64,000 nt of DNA from the NCBI GenBank assembly GCA_030770425.1, contig JASJFT010000018.1, forward strand, positions 310,001 through 374,000, written 5' to 3'. The position numbers and the translations under genes are program-made. Positions 52,800-63,219 of the stretch are shown piece after piece; the stretch's first letter is position 1; every line of letters starts with the position of its first letter. The notes under the pieces were generated by a model that did not search any database, was not told where the DNA came from, and saw only the letters and a program-made list of their open reading frames with translations. This stretch comes from Darksidea phi (taxonomy: Eukaryota; Ascomycota; Dothideomycetes; Pleosporales; Lentitheciaceae).

Positions 52800-53951
52800 T
52801 TAGATGTCGTTGTAGCCTAAGAATCTCTTCTCTAGGCCCTTGTCGGCAACAGCCCAAGCCCATGCGCGACCAGCCTCGCCGCACCACAGCGCCGATGGAT
52901 CGTCTGATTTCTGCAGCATGCCATCCTTGCCCATAGATTTGATCTCATGACCCGTCGTGTAGGTGAGAAAGTGCTCAAACTGCTCTCCTTCGAGCGCCAA
53001 CGCATTGCCACTTATGCCATGGCACAAGCATGGTTCTTTGGTCAATAGTCCTCTCTCCCACACGCATTCTCTGCCCTTCGCAATTACCCGGTCAATGCGA
53101 TCCTCCAGCTCGGGGAAGTACTTCTTGATTGAGAGGAGCGAAGAAATGACGCCAGGCGCACCGTGGCAGAACTGGACGAGCCTGTCACGTCCCGGCGGGA
53201 GCGACGATGGAAAATTGCCGCTCTCGTATTGATAGCTCAAGAGGGCTCCCAGCTCCGCCTCGAGCTTCGGAGCCCAGGAAGGGTCGGTGAGAACGATCTG
53301 AGTGATGATTCCAATCGCGCCATGTACAGCTCCGACGTACGCCTTACCGTGCCACTTCCAGGGGCGTGAGCTAGCCATGATATTATCAATCACCTCGTCG
53401 GTGGTATCTTCAATAAGCTCTGTGATCTCTTTGTTGTCGATGAATGCTCCACGCACCAGACGAAGAAGATACAGGTAGCCAGCCCGTCCGTAGAGCCATT
53501 CATTAGAGGCCTCCGGTTCGATGGTCACGGCGGCAAAATCGCAGAGCTCCTTGACCGTGTCTGGGTCTTTGGCCGTAACGGCGTACAGGGCAAGCAAGGA
53601 CATTATGTCGTCGCTCACACCGCATTTGCTGGGAGAAGGCCCTTTGTACTCCTTGATGCTAGTCTGCGCTTGCTCGACGTAGGCTGCGGACCACGTGTTC
53701 ATGGGATACTCGTCGAGCAACATATCCGGATATATCTTGTGCAGCGCGTAGAATAGATACGCCACAGATATCGGTCCATAGTAGAGACCCCCACCGGGCG
53801 GAACATGGTGAGGGGGGTATTCGGTGATCAGGCGGTTGAGAGAGGCTAGTAGTTGCCTGTGAGGGTCTCTCCGCGATAGGTTGGCGTCATTGCGGAAGTA
53901 GCGCGGTATGGGGGCTGGCTCCGCCGCCGGCGCTGCCGTTTGCTCAGACAT
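52800..53951 (-). CDS. LanC-like (LANCL) protein
   Basis: Member of the lanthionine synthetase C-like family. Eukaryotic relatives bind glutathione and add it to dehydroamino acids in damaged proteins; this is family knowledge, not tested here. Single exon, 383 residues. Alpha/alpha-barrel repeats with the G-x-x-G motifs YGRAGYLYLLR (about 154-164), WHGKAYVGAVHGAIGI (200-215), QFCHGAPGVIS (260-270) and CLCHGISGNALAL (308-320). Zinc ligands are Cys262, Cys310 and His311, all present. There is no LanB or kinase domain and no precursor peptide nearby, so it is not a bacterial-type lanthipeptide enzyme. No signal peptide; N-terminal Ala/Pro-rich tail. 1.1 kb separates it from tyrosinase on the same strand. 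Confidence 0.93.
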   Translation of the reverse strand: MSEQTAAPAAEPAPIPRYFRNDANLSRRDPHRQLLASLNRLITEYPPHHVPPGGGLYYGPISVAYLFYALHKIYPDMLLDEYPMNTWSAAYVEQAQTSIKEYKGPSPSKCGVSDDIMSLLALYAVTAKDPDTVKELCDFAAVTIEPEASNEWLYGRAGYLYLLRLVRGAFIDNKEITELIEDTTDEVIDNIMASSRPWKWHGKAYVGAVHGAIGIITQIVLTDPSWAPKLEAELGALLSYQYESGNFPSSLPPGRDRLVQFCHGAPGVISSLLSIKKYFPELEDRIDRVIAKGRECVWERGLLTKEPCLCHGISGNALALEGEQFEHFLTYTTGHEIKSMGKDGMLQKSDDPSALWCGEAGRAWAWAVADKGLEKRFLGYNDI

Positions 53952-54996
53952 TGCAGTCAGAACGCGTTTATGGAAGTTTGAAGCCGAACAGGCCTTGGGT
54001 GTTCCAAGTGGCTCGTTTTAGAGTTGCGCCTCAGCGGCTAGGAATGACGTCAGCGGGTTCAGGTGGGAATCAGGAAGCCCAAGGCGGCTAGAGTAACAGG
54101 GAGATAGGTGAATAATAGAGGAAAGAGAGGGGGTCGAGGAAAAGCCTGGGCAATCGGTAGGTTGAGTGAAAGGGAGTGTGCGATGCCCGACGGAGCCTAA
54201 TCGGTAGCAGCATCGACCCCTGCAAGCTGTTCTTCGCCAAGGAAAATACACGTGATTGGATGCGAAGGTTCCTATCTCCAAGACCGCGTCCATTCACAAG
54301 TTTTGGCCCATTGTTAACTCGCAGAGACTGTCCCACGCCATCAAGGTCCCGAGCGACGATGTGTCGCGCCCGTTTAAAGATGTCACTGTATTATCTCGCC
54401 TTTGTTTTCTGCAGGCTTTTCCTAAAGAGGTGACATTGTGTGGTTAACGCGCCCAAAGCGGGGGCAAATGTCTACATGGCAATCCGCGCTATCCAAGCTT
54501 TTCTGATCCATCACAAAAGCGGCTCCTCCGAGGTAGAATAACACGCTTCTTAACGAAGGCTGTTCAAACAGAAGAGATAGAGACCTTTTGATAGCGAACT
54601 AAACGATAGGGGAGGACGAGCAGACGAACCGGATTCCAGAGCAGGGACTGGGCAATGTGAGCATGTCAATGGAAAGAACCACAGTGCAACTGAGGAATGG
54701 AGCCAGGGCCATCTACATAGGTCGAATAGTTGGTGTGATCCGTCCGATCTTGATAAGTTCGACGACCCGCGTAGGTCGAATGTCCCGTATGGGTTGAATG
54801 ATCCGGACGGGTTATATGAGTCGCATGAGGAAACAGGAAAGTTGGATGATCCAGTACAAGCTTTAGGTCTTTCATTGGGAGACCCTTGAAGAAGAGATTG
54901 ATATCATGGACTACATTTTCGCAATGGCGCCCGTGTCAAAGCTCAGAAATCCATCTCAATTGAACCATAATCCGTGCGCCTCCGAGATGTGCTAGC
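53952..54996. other. Intergenic with degenerate repeat near 54,700-54,860
   Basis: No gene. Words such as GGTCGAATG and GGGTTGAATGATCC recur imperfectly at 54,715-54,830, giving a His/Thr/Ser-rich pseudo-repetitive frame on the minus strand. This looks like a decayed minisatellite. Confidence 0.4.
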
Positions 54997-55643
54997 TTAC
55001 TCTTCAGGAACTTGTACCGGTTAGCGCGTTACGACCATATTGATAAAGGCATGTAGCATACTTTCAATCTCTCCTGACTCGATGTCATCACTGACGTCCT
55101 TGGGACTCCTGCCATCAACCTGGCAGCCTGTTGAGAAAGCGGTGCCCAGGATCTCCTTCACGGTGCCCTTTGACAAATGAGTAACAGCCAACCTAGAGAG
55201 TACAGATTATGCCTCACCTTCAGATCTTTAGCCATCGACTTGAACCTCATAGTCCGCGCAATATTGATGATCTCGTCTAGGGGGATGCTCTTGGTATGCT
55301 TGATATTTTTCTCTTTCTTGCGGTCGCGAGGAGGCTCTTTCAAAGCCTTGATGACGAGGGAGGAGGCGGAAGGAACGACTGAGACTGCTGCTTGGCGATT
55401 TTGAATCGTAAGCTTGACAGTTACGCGGAGGCCTTTCTAGATAAATATAAGTAACCATACTATCTATCAAGGTGCTTGACTGACCCAGTCGCCCGTGGCT
55501 TTTGCAATATCCTCGCCGACCTTCTTGGGGCTCAATCCGAGAGGTCCAATCTTCGGGGCTAACGCTGAACTAGCGCCAACTTCTCCGCCCGTGGCCCTAA
55601 GGTGGATGACCTTGACTTCGCTCGGGTCGAACTTTGGCGGCAT
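54997..55643 (-). CDS. RPL12: 60S ribosomal protein L12 (uL11), 4 exons
   Basis: Component of the large-subunit stalk base that contacts elongation factors. Minus-strand exons 55643-55485, 55436-55218, 55167-55062 and 55010-54997 give 165 residues; introns 48, 50 and 51 nt. The start [20 protein letters not shown] and the block [20 protein letters not shown] are nearly invariant in eukaryotes. Then come [46 protein letters not shown] and [15 protein letters not shown]. The last exon has only 14 nt (IPEE and stop); without it the frame would run on for about 12 unrelated residues. Intron-rich small ribosomal genes are typical here. Confidence 0.98.
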
Positions 55644-56207
55644 CTTGGAGTTGGTGGTTCTCGTTGTTGCTGTTCTTAATTTGGAGGAGGGTTCGGCTAC
55701 AAAAATCTCAGGTTGTGGGGTTAGGTAAGCAGCCCCGCGCTAGCGCTAGCTCGACACTAGCTACTCGCTTAAAGGTCGCATCACATGCAGGTCCCAGGAC
55801 TCGTGCTAATAAATTCACTGTATACAGCATGATTAAGGGAATTACCGGTGACTATAGCAAAGAATGCAAGACTTTCCATTTGCTCAGCTATATCTAAGCA
55901 GCGTACAGCGAATTAAACATGCGCTGGTGTTTGTTACCGTCTCTTTTGTACTATCTCTTCTCTTTTTGTCATTCTGCACACGAAACTAGACTCCGAAACG
56001 GTACTGTAGGTGGGGGGTTGGCAAGAGCAAAATTGATATTGGTGGGCCATTAATACATGTTAAACTGAATGATACGGACTGAAAGAGCTAAAAATGGGGT
56101 ACATTGCCTACCTAGGATAGTTCTTAGCTCGTCCCGATAGCCTCCCAAAGCTAGTACTGCCCAGGTGCTATTCCCTCGAGTATGCAACTCAGATGTATCT
56201 ACTCTTC
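55644..56207. other. Intergenic, no gene seen
   Basis: RPL12 promoter and 3' flank of the membrane protein gene. A short inverted GCGCTAGCGC-type palindrome lies near 55,737-55,748. Confidence 0.45.
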
Positions 56208-57392
56208 TTAGATCTTTTTAGCATTCATAGTGCCCCACACGGAGCTAGTGGCATCTGGCGCCAAATGTGGTTGCGAAAGTCTCGAGGTCGGATTTCGAGT
56301 GCCCATGGAGTTGAACTGTGCCCAGCTCATTACGTGATTATCGGAATCATGACGCCGCTGTTCTCCTTTAGATATGATTGGATGATCTTTCGACGACGAA
56401 TGAGGCGAAGCGGAGGAGTTGGAACTTCTTTCGGTGGCTGGGAGCTCAGGAATGTTGCCAAGAGCGTCGACATTTGCCTCGCTCGTTGGTACGACCGCAA
56501 TACTATCGAGTTGCGGCACTGGATCGGGCGATGGATCGTGGTTGCCAGTGGTGACGATCTTTGTTTCGGAATGGAATGTGGTGGTGGTACCTGTGCGGCA
56601 CTCAGCTGTAGTACGAAACGATGGCGTTTTCGACTCACCAGTGAGCTGTTCGGACATGTCCTGTCCCGGATACGGAGGGGGGAGTGTCGCTCGCCGTTGT
56701 TCTTGCTCTTTTGTGCGCTTCCTTCGTCGAAGGAAAAAGAGTAGGAATACCGCGGACGCTAGAAGGGCTACGCCACCCACTGTTCCTCCAGCTATTGCAC
56801 CCACAGGTTTACTACTGCCGCCGGAGCGTCCTGTTGCGAGAGATGCATCCGTAGTAGGCTGCGAGCTTTGTGTCGCGTTGTGAGTCACAGTCAGAGTGAC
56901 GGTCTGTCCCAACGAAACTGACTCGATCGTGTCTATCGATGACGAGGAAGTTGGTGTAGAATCAGCCGTATTTACCGTCGACGTCGGCCGTCCATTCGTG
57001 ATTGATACTAGAAAGGAGTTTAGCCTTTGTTGTGAGGACCACGGTGCATTCATTGCTTTTTAAGGATGAGAAGGAAGAGCTTCCACGAGCGCCTAACGAC
57101 TGGATGAGACCTTGTATATGTCTGCGCCGATCATCAAGCGCTTTCGCGTTTGGGTGATCTGCATGCATGCATGCGTGAAGCACAATTCGGGAATTACGAC
57201 GACTCGCACCATTTGGGGGACCAGTCGAGACGTACCAGATGTCCGAGGTGTGGGTATCTGGTCCGGTGGACACCCACTATGACGGCAGGCATCTACTAAA
57301 CAGCAGCCCCTAAATTGGGGTACGGAACAGGCATATAATGTTCCTCCGTGAGGGCAGTCTCTGTTTTCTCGGTTCTGCAGGGCAAGAGGCAT
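56208..57392 (-). CDS. Single-pass membrane protein with Cys-rich ectodomain, 2 exons
   Basis: Surface protein of a common but unnamed Pezizomycotina family; a sensor or wall-linked role is inference. Exons 57392-57236 and 57007-56208 give 318 residues; the 228-nt intron (GTACGT..TTTCTAG) is long for this window and might hide a small exon. Residues 13-41 carry the pattern CPHGGTLYAC, then FRGCCLVDAC and GC. That C-P-x-G-G-x-x-Y-x-C ... G-C-C-x-x-x-x-C-x-x-x-x-C motif is shared with many fungal proteins that have the same layout. Then a Ser/Thr-rich stalk (50-118), a membrane helix (about 121-145, GAIAGGTVGGVALLASAVFL) with Arg/Lys stop-transfer residues, and a 170-residue disordered cytosolic tail rich in Ser and Pro. 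No signal peptide is evident. An ATG at 57473 would add 27 residues. Confidence 0.72.
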
Positions 57393-58038
57393 ATTAAGTC
57401 CAGAAGTGAGGGACCAATGGATGGAGGAAGAGAAGCCTACTAAGGCCTCAGGCAAGTTTTGAAGATGCTGCATGGCCGAGCAAGCGAGAAATCAGCCGTT
57501 GTGTCATGAGGCGGGTGTGGCATGGACAGGACTTCCGTTTGCACCTTGCATGCCGCACCCATGCATCTCCCTGGAAGTAACTGCTGAATGACGAGCGCAA
57601 ACATCTCGCTTGAGACAACATGTGATTCGAAATGATGCGATCAAATGGAGATCCCGTGGTTTGAGGCGTTTGTCCAAGCCATTCCGTGCCGGGAAGTCGT
57701 AGTGAGGTGTGAGGTGTGAGGGTACGCAACAATAGGAAAGGAGCCGCACTGCCGATCGCTTATTAGCCAATCGCAGCTGTCGGGTCGCACGCGTTTCGGC
57801 TCCACTCACTCCGTCAAGTCTCCCTTCCCTTCCCTTCCCTTCAAGCTGCGTCAAGCGCCAGAGCTGCACCATCACCGTGAAGATCTTATTAACACTGCCA
57901 CGTCGTCAGCTTTACCGAACCGGTACAGAAAAGTCTGCGTTATCGAGTTCATAGCCCCAACAGAAGCGTGTTGTGACGACAATTCGATTTAGATATGGAT
58001 TATCTCTCAAATACCTCCACATCATAGTTTCTCGTGTT
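57393..58038. other. Intergenic, short simple repeats
   Basis: Contains a TCCCT pentamer run (57821-57842) and GTGTGAG units near 57,700-57,720. No gene seen. Confidence 0.5.
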
Positions 58039-59220
58039 TCAGAGTTTGTACACAAGCTTCTCGGCACTCACTGGTCTCATCCACTCCTCTGGCTTCTTGA
58101 CCTGTCTTTCCCCCATACTCCCTGGTCCAAGCAGTCTCAAGCCATCTTCTACAACCTTCTCCAGCCCTCCCGGCATCAATCTGATCGGAACCGGGATCAA
58201 TCGCGATCCCGCAGCCTCGCTGAGCCATCTGTAGAACTTGACAGCGAATGCTCTTGCTACCGGCGACTTCTTGATAGTAAAGCCTTGGTATTGAACTTCT
58301 TCGCCCAGTCCCTCCCATACAGCCCCGTATATGGGCTCCACAGGGAGGTGGTCCGCTTTCCAGGCGCCGCCTGCCCGCGACCGCACGATTGCGCACCTTC
58401 CGTTGCTGGATAAAGTCCACGATACCATCGCAACTGAATCGCCCTCCGAGATGCAATCGTACGCATATTGCATGCCTTCGCCATCCGAAAATTTGCGGAT
58501 CTGCTCAGGCCAATCATTCTCGTGATAGTCAACAAGAAAGTCATACGCATATGGTTCTGACCTGAGCATATTCCACCGGGCTTTGCTTGCTGCGCCGAGC
58601 AGCCTGACCTTCTTTCCGTTTGCTTTTGCGCTAAGTCGGACCATCTGCGCTGCATGTAAACCGACCGATGTGGATGCACCGTAAATGAAAAAGTTGATCG
58701 TTTCTGGGTCGCTTTGACTTGCCGCTCGGTTGCTAGCCCACTCTGGGTGTTCTTCAATGACCTTCTCTTCATCGTACGCAAACGGAGCTTCGAGTCCCAG
58801 TCGGTACCATATTCCTTGAGCAGCGGTTAAAGCCACCAGGCTTACACCTGCCGCTTCCTCCAACTTCACGTTCTCCGGTACTTTCCAAACTAGATCCCAC
58901 GGAATAACGAGATACTCGGTAAAGGCACCCGGTCGGTTGTTTACGCTGCATGCGCCTTGCAAGAACCCTGCCACACGATCACCAACCGTGAGGTTCCCAG
59001 CATGCGGAACGCTTGGTCCAAGTGAAGCGATCTTGCCTGCGAAGTCGGAGCCAATTGTTCGTCCAGACTTTGCGAGAGGATGCTCAACGTACAGGCGGTC
59101 AATAGGGTTGAGCGAGATCGCTTCGACTCGCACGAGAACTTCTCCTGCGCCCGGCGAGGGCTTGGAGATCTCGCAAAGATCGGCAGTCCGCGCTTCTGCG
59201 TCGAGAACAAGGGCCTTCAT
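58039..59220 (-). CDS. ToxD-like MDR reductase (zinc-independent)
   Basis: Medium-chain reductase of the group that includes ToxD and the trans-acting enoyl reductases of fungal polyketide pathways. Most members have no known substrate. Single exon, 393 residues. N-terminal part MKALVLDAEARTADLCEI, ISLNPIDRLYVEHP and GSDFAGKI; then GDRVAGFLQGA, FTEYLVIPWDLVWKVP; cofactor domain with INFFIYGASTSVGLHAAQM and RLLGAASKA; then YDCISEGDS. The classical zinc ligands are absent. ToxD proteins usually sit in metabolite clusters, but here no PKS is near, so a free-standing detoxification or general role is more likely. A TTATAA element on the minus strand at 59323-59328 lies about 100 bp before the start. 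Confidence 0.92.
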   Translation of the reverse strand: MKALVLDAEARTADLCEISKPSPGAGEVLVRVEAISLNPIDRLYVEHPLAKSGRTIGSDFAGKIASLGPSVPHAGNLTVGDRVAGFLQGACSVNNRPGAFTEYLVIPWDLVWKVPENVKLEEAAGVSLVALTAAQGIWYRLGLEAPFAYDEEKVIEEHPEWASNRAASQSDPETINFFIYGASTSVGLHAAQMVRLSAKANGKKVRLLGAASKARWNMLRSEPYAYDFLVDYHENDWPEQIRKFSDGEGMQYAYDCISEGDSVAMVSWTLSSNGRCAIVRSRAGGAWKADHLPVEPIYGAVWEGLGEEVQYQGFTIKKSPVARAFAVKFYRWLSEAAGSRLIPVPIRLMPGGLEKVVEDGLRLLGPGSMGERQVKKPEEWMRPVSAEKLVYKL

Positions 59221-59322
59221 CGTCCTATGGCCGTTGGTGCTTGTAGGATGTCGCGAGGTTTACTGAATACTGGATGGTAATGGATCTGGAGTGTTGATTC
59301 TCCCGAGCATGACTTCGCGCTC

Positions 59323-59328
59323 TTATAA
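59323..59328 (-). promoter_or_regulatory. Possible TATA box of the ToxD-like gene
   Basis: TATTATAAG on the minus strand about 100 nt before the ATG at 59220. Single weak motif. Confidence 0.35.
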
Positions 59329-59513
59329 TACGACCACAGCCCTGTGATGCTTTAGTTTGTCAAGTCGCATTACGAAGCACTGCACATAATGGCTTACCGA
59401 TTGATGTGCCCTCCGACCTAACTCCGCTTATCAATCGGTTCACCCGAGAATCCGCCGAGCAAACACAGTCTCAATGACGAGCCCCTCTATTTCTTGTTTA
59501 TACGGGCAGTATC

Positions 59514-60701
59514 CTACGCTCGCTCGCTAACATAATCTACAAACCCAGCCCCCTCCCCGTCTCTATCGATCATGTACCCAAATCTGCCTTTCTTCGACTG
59601 CTCCATCAAGTACCGTGGGATGTCCTGGTTGTCCTCGACCCTCGCATACCACTGGAACCACCTATCCCACAAATCTTTCCCGTTCTTTATGTGCTCCACA
59701 ATTCTCTCTTTATCCCTAAACTTCTCCGCATTAAGATTCGTGTGGCTGAAGCTCTTCATCTTGCCCAGCATTTCGGCCAGGGTCGCGAAGCAGGATGAGC
59801 AATGCCAACTACTGTTCCAGATCGTCTGTTTTTCCGAACTAGGAATAGACAAAAGAGAGCCGTCGAGCTCGCGAAGACTGGCTGGAAGGAGTGTCCCGGT
59901 CTTGCCGTGGTACGTTGTTGCTTGCGGATGCGCCCACTCCTTTCCGCGGTGTAGCCACTGGAAGCTGTAGTAGTAAAATCTGCTTCGCAACGTCGTGAGG
60001 CGGCCGAAGTGGCATTCGCGGAGCAGTTGTACGGTGGCTGGTCGGGGAATCTCGTCGATATCGGACACGATAATGACATCGTCTTCGTTAGGGGCAGCCT
60101 CGCCGGTTAGGAAGGGCAGGACCTGCGAGAACATTGCGTTTCGCTGAAACCGCTCCATGGTCCATGCATGAGCCTCGTATTCCGGCGTTCCCTGGACGAG
60201 AGTGCCATTCTCAACGTGGCCCGGATGCCCCTTTTCCGGAGGCTCCAGCACATGGTGTATGATCTTCCCTTCAAACTCTTGAAATTTGTCCTTGTTGTCC
60301 TGGAAAAACATCTGCTTCGGCAGGCCCGTGAAGGTCGTGGGTGCCTCTAGAATGACAAAGTAGTCAACTTGTGAGGCAAGCTCGTGCAGCCGGATCTCAA
60401 GCCAGTCGAGCTCGGTGTTCAACATGAAGAGATCGTAGACTTTCCGCCGGTCGTGCGCGTGGGTGAGGCGTGGGACGTAGGAAGGAACGCCATGCGCAGA
60501 ACAGAGCGCATCGCGTTCGGAAGACGAGAGCTGCTCGTGTGATGATAAGTAGGAGATGTCGCTGGGTGTGATGGCGGTGCTGTTGTAAGACCTGAAGGGC
60601 AGGATGGGGAGGGTGTAGAAGGCGATGAAAGAAGCGAATACAACCACCGCGGAGACCTTTAGGAATCGTTTGTTGGTCAAGAAACTACTGCGGGTCAACA
60701 T
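59514..60701 (-). CDS. GT17 glycosyltransferase (bisecting GlcNAc-transferase-like)
   Basis: Family 17 enzymes add beta-1,4-GlcNAc to N-glycan cores in animals; in fungi the acceptor is not established. Single exon, 395 residues from the ATG at 60701; the frame is open 33 codons further but without sense. Type II membrane layout: short tail, anchor about 14-32 (VSAVVVFASFIAFYTLP). The catalytic part starts RKVYDLFMLNTELDWLEIRL with VDYFVILEAPTTFTG. The D-x-D-like site is IIVSDIDEIPRP. Then RSRFYYYSFQWLHRG, a cysteine pair in SSWHCSSCFA, and RDKERIVEHIKNGKDLWDR, all typical of fungal GT17. Divergent neighbours do not suggest a pathway. Confidence 0.94.
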   Translation of the reverse strand: MLTRSSFLTNKRFLKVSAVVVFASFIAFYTLPILPFRSYNSTAITPSDISYLSSHEQLSSSERDALCSAHGVPSYVPRLTHAHDRRKVYDLFMLNTELDWLEIRLHELASQVDYFVILEAPTTFTGLPKQMFFQDNKDKFQEFEGKIIHHVLEPPEKGHPGHVENGTLVQGTPEYEAHAWTMERFQRNAMFSQVLPFLTGEAAPNEDDVIIVSDIDEIPRPATVQLLRECHFGRLTTLRSRFYYYSFQWLHRGKEWAHPQATTYHGKTGTLLPASLRELDGSLLSIPSSEKQTIWNSSWHCSSCFATLAEMLGKMKSFSHTNLNAEKFRDKERIVEHIKNGKDLWDRWFQWYARVEDNQDIPRYLMEQSKKGRFGYMIDRDGEGAGFVDYVSERA

Positions 60702-61336
60702 GATGGCGGAACACTGAGGTGGACGGTGAGTGTCATACTGCGCGCGACGAAGAGAACGGCGAAGTGAAAGGAGAACTGCTGCGCCACTCCCTACACCCAT
60801 TGAGTGACGAACGGTGAGTACTGGGTAATTAATTTCCCTAAATATTATTCGTGGTTCATAACCCTGCTATAGTTAGGGCCCGTAGCGCATACATTGCAGA
60901 TCGTCAGATATCAATTGGCTATGAGCAACACAGTCCCAGCAAAATCCCGCAAGACCCTTGTCAGACTCCTGGACGCCTTGCACGCCTTACACCCAAAAAA
61001 GAAAAGATTGATGAGGTAAGCGTAATGTTACTGGACACGCCGGGCAATCATGTCCCGGTTTATAGGAGTTCGCTTATCTTGGCGCTGTTTCAGCTGATCC
61101 TAACGTGATTCATGGCTTCACCAGATCTTAACGTTATTAAAAGCGCGCGCACAGTACTTATCGAGGAACAGAGCTTTTAATGGTGCGAGGAAAGCAACGA
61201 CAAGCACAGTTTTCACTGCTAGCCCTGCCTGACATGATCCCCTAGTAAGGCTCTTACAACCCTTTTTGCTATCGCAAACACTCTGACATTGCGGAGATGG
61301 AGTCTGAGGACCTGGGAATATGTATTATGATTACAA
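60702..61336. other. Intergenic, no gene seen
   Basis: Promoter of GT17 and 3' flank of the broken bicupin gene. An 85-codon plus frame at 60851 has no features. Confidence 0.5.
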
Positions 61337-62370
61337 TTATACTCGAAAATCGATTACACACACCACAGCTATTACATGGATGCTTCCTTTGGACTTGTAG
61401 CACGTAACACCTCTCAATTGCCCTCGATCAGTACCTGCTTCTCTTTCTTCAATTTCTCTACCACAGTCTATGGGAATCTTCAAAACGGAGGCCACCAATT
61501 TCGCCGCAACACACTCGCTCTTGTAAAGCTCGATCCAAGCGAGATTTCGCGTCTCGGACATGTTCTCGAGATAGTGGCCTACAGTTATTAGTACATCCCT
61601 GGCAAGGAAGATCATGAAGCAACGCACCACTGTTGTCGGGGAATATGACAGTATCACCGGCAGCGAAATTAAAGCTCTGAAAATTCCCTTGCCCCACGAA
61701 AACCGTTGCAAGACCTTCGTCTCGGTAGACATATAGCCATTCTACGGCCTATGAGAAGTCAGCTAATCTTCGGTACAATGTCCATTCCGCTCGCCCTACC
61801 GTAGGGTGCCAATGCAGCTCCCGCGGACCCTTCGGCTCAGGCACAACGAAAGTAGCCGCAATCGTTTTCGAGGTGGGGAAGTTGGCTGACTCGATCTCGT
61901 AGAAGTAACCTCCACCACCTGGAACCTTCTCCGGCTCGTGCTGGAAGGTGATACACGTAAGGGCTATTGCCAATGAGCGGACCATTGCCGTTAGTGGCCT
62001 TGGATTTGCTGACGGGGCCTTTCACTATGTATGGATTTGGTGATAGGACCTTTTCAAAGACCGATTCAGGAAGGCCAAAGTTTTTCGCTAAGATAGATTT
62101 TGGCATCTTCGCGATCCAGTCACCAATGTTGAAGGTTGTCTCATTTGTGTGTCAGCGAGCGTCCAGGTGGTTTAAACCTTACGCGAATTACCCGGTTTTA
62201 TCAAAATCTCTGTCGTCATAGAATCATCTCAATTGACTATCATCAAATTAGTGGAGTCATTTCGCGCATTTCAAAGAGAAAGAGGCATTTTTTGTAGCGT
62301 CGGCTATGACCAGCAGTAGTACTCACATCCCGTGCCGGGACGGGACAATCTACATTGAACTACGCTCGGC
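61337..62370 (-). pseudogene. Broken bicupin gene, oxalate decarboxylase type
   Basis: The second cupin domain is clear on the minus strand: MPKSILAKNFGLPESVFEKV, PGGGGYFYEIESANFP, GPRELHWHP (metal ligands), then after an intact 49-nt intron EWLYVYRDEGLATVFVG, AAGDTVIFPDNS, and, after another intron, a GHYLEN motif. Two lesions show: a one-base shift near 61,955 between PLIGNSPYVYHL and the HEPEKVPGG block, and an in-frame TAA near 62,184 in a DRDFDKTG segment. The first cupin domain is almost gone; only a degenerate trace remains near 62,320-62,370. The tail after LYKSE has also lost the usual block. Introns still splice cleanly, so the loss is fairly recent. Confidence 0.8.
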
Positions 62371-62479
62371 AATCTGCCGGAAATAAGTCACACGCCCGTC
62401 GGTGGAGTACTTACAGCCGCAGAGCCACAACTTCAGGGGAAAAGCCCATGGCGAGCCTCACATCCGCCTGAGAGCCACC

Positions 62480-63010
62480 ATGGTTGCCTACAGAGCGGGA
62501 ATTCCTGTGGCCAGATCTCCTTTCCCACACCAGTAGACCGAATACAGAAAACCTTGGTAATTGCTACCTGCTACGTTTGTATCACGAGACGCTTTCCAAC
62601 TCTAGTTTTGCCCTAGTTCCATGCAGAGACATGCACTCCGACGATCTCCACCCACTTGAAGAGCTCATCGTGCAGCTTCTTTCCGCCTTGGACGGTATTA
62701 TTTCCTGATAACGGTCCAATGGTACTGGTCCAGGTCGGCGATATGGAACGATAGCGTCCCTGCTCCTGACGGTCCATTCGACGGTTCCGGGACGAAGTAA
62801 TATTCATCGTCAACCCAGGGCTTGATAATACCATCGGCGCCAGTGAAGCCAGACATGAAGATGTCCAGTGGAAGAGGATGGAGCGGAAAGTTCGACTTGT
62901 AGATGGGAGAAGGAACCTGAAGGTAGGGGGTGTAACGGTCCTGCTTGAGGATAGCAACAAGCTCAGCATTTGCGCAAAGCCTCTCAGAACTTTACAACCC
63001 TACTCTTCTC
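62480..63010 (-). pseudogene. Unidentified protein remnant
   Basis: Minus-strand frame with protein-like segments: SPIYKSNFPLHPLPLDIFMS, TGADGIIKPWVDDEYYFVPE and LSFHIADLDQYHWTVI, then stops. I do not recognise the family. It lies directly upstream of the broken bicupin gene and may be its lost neighbour or part of a different gene. Confidence 0.4.
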
Positions 63011-63219
63011 GTTTAATGCTCTTAAGAGCCCTCTGGTCTGCTGTGCTAGCTAGTTCGGCCAGTGCGCTCTCGCTGGCCCCGCTTATCCCTTCTATTCTCG
63101 GCGTTACGGAGCCACTATCTACCAACGCTCCTCTCTCTATCTTGCAAATCCCGACTCCTCCACTTGAGAGCCCACCGCAGTACCTCCCTAGGCCGACCTG
63201 TCGAAACCGATGCTAACTC

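Noticed and set aside
47816..60701. Methyltransferase, tyrosinase, LanC-like protein and ToxD-like reductase as a metabolite cluster
   Set aside because: There is no core synthase, ribosomal protein uL11 sits in the middle, and no precursor peptide or transporter is present.
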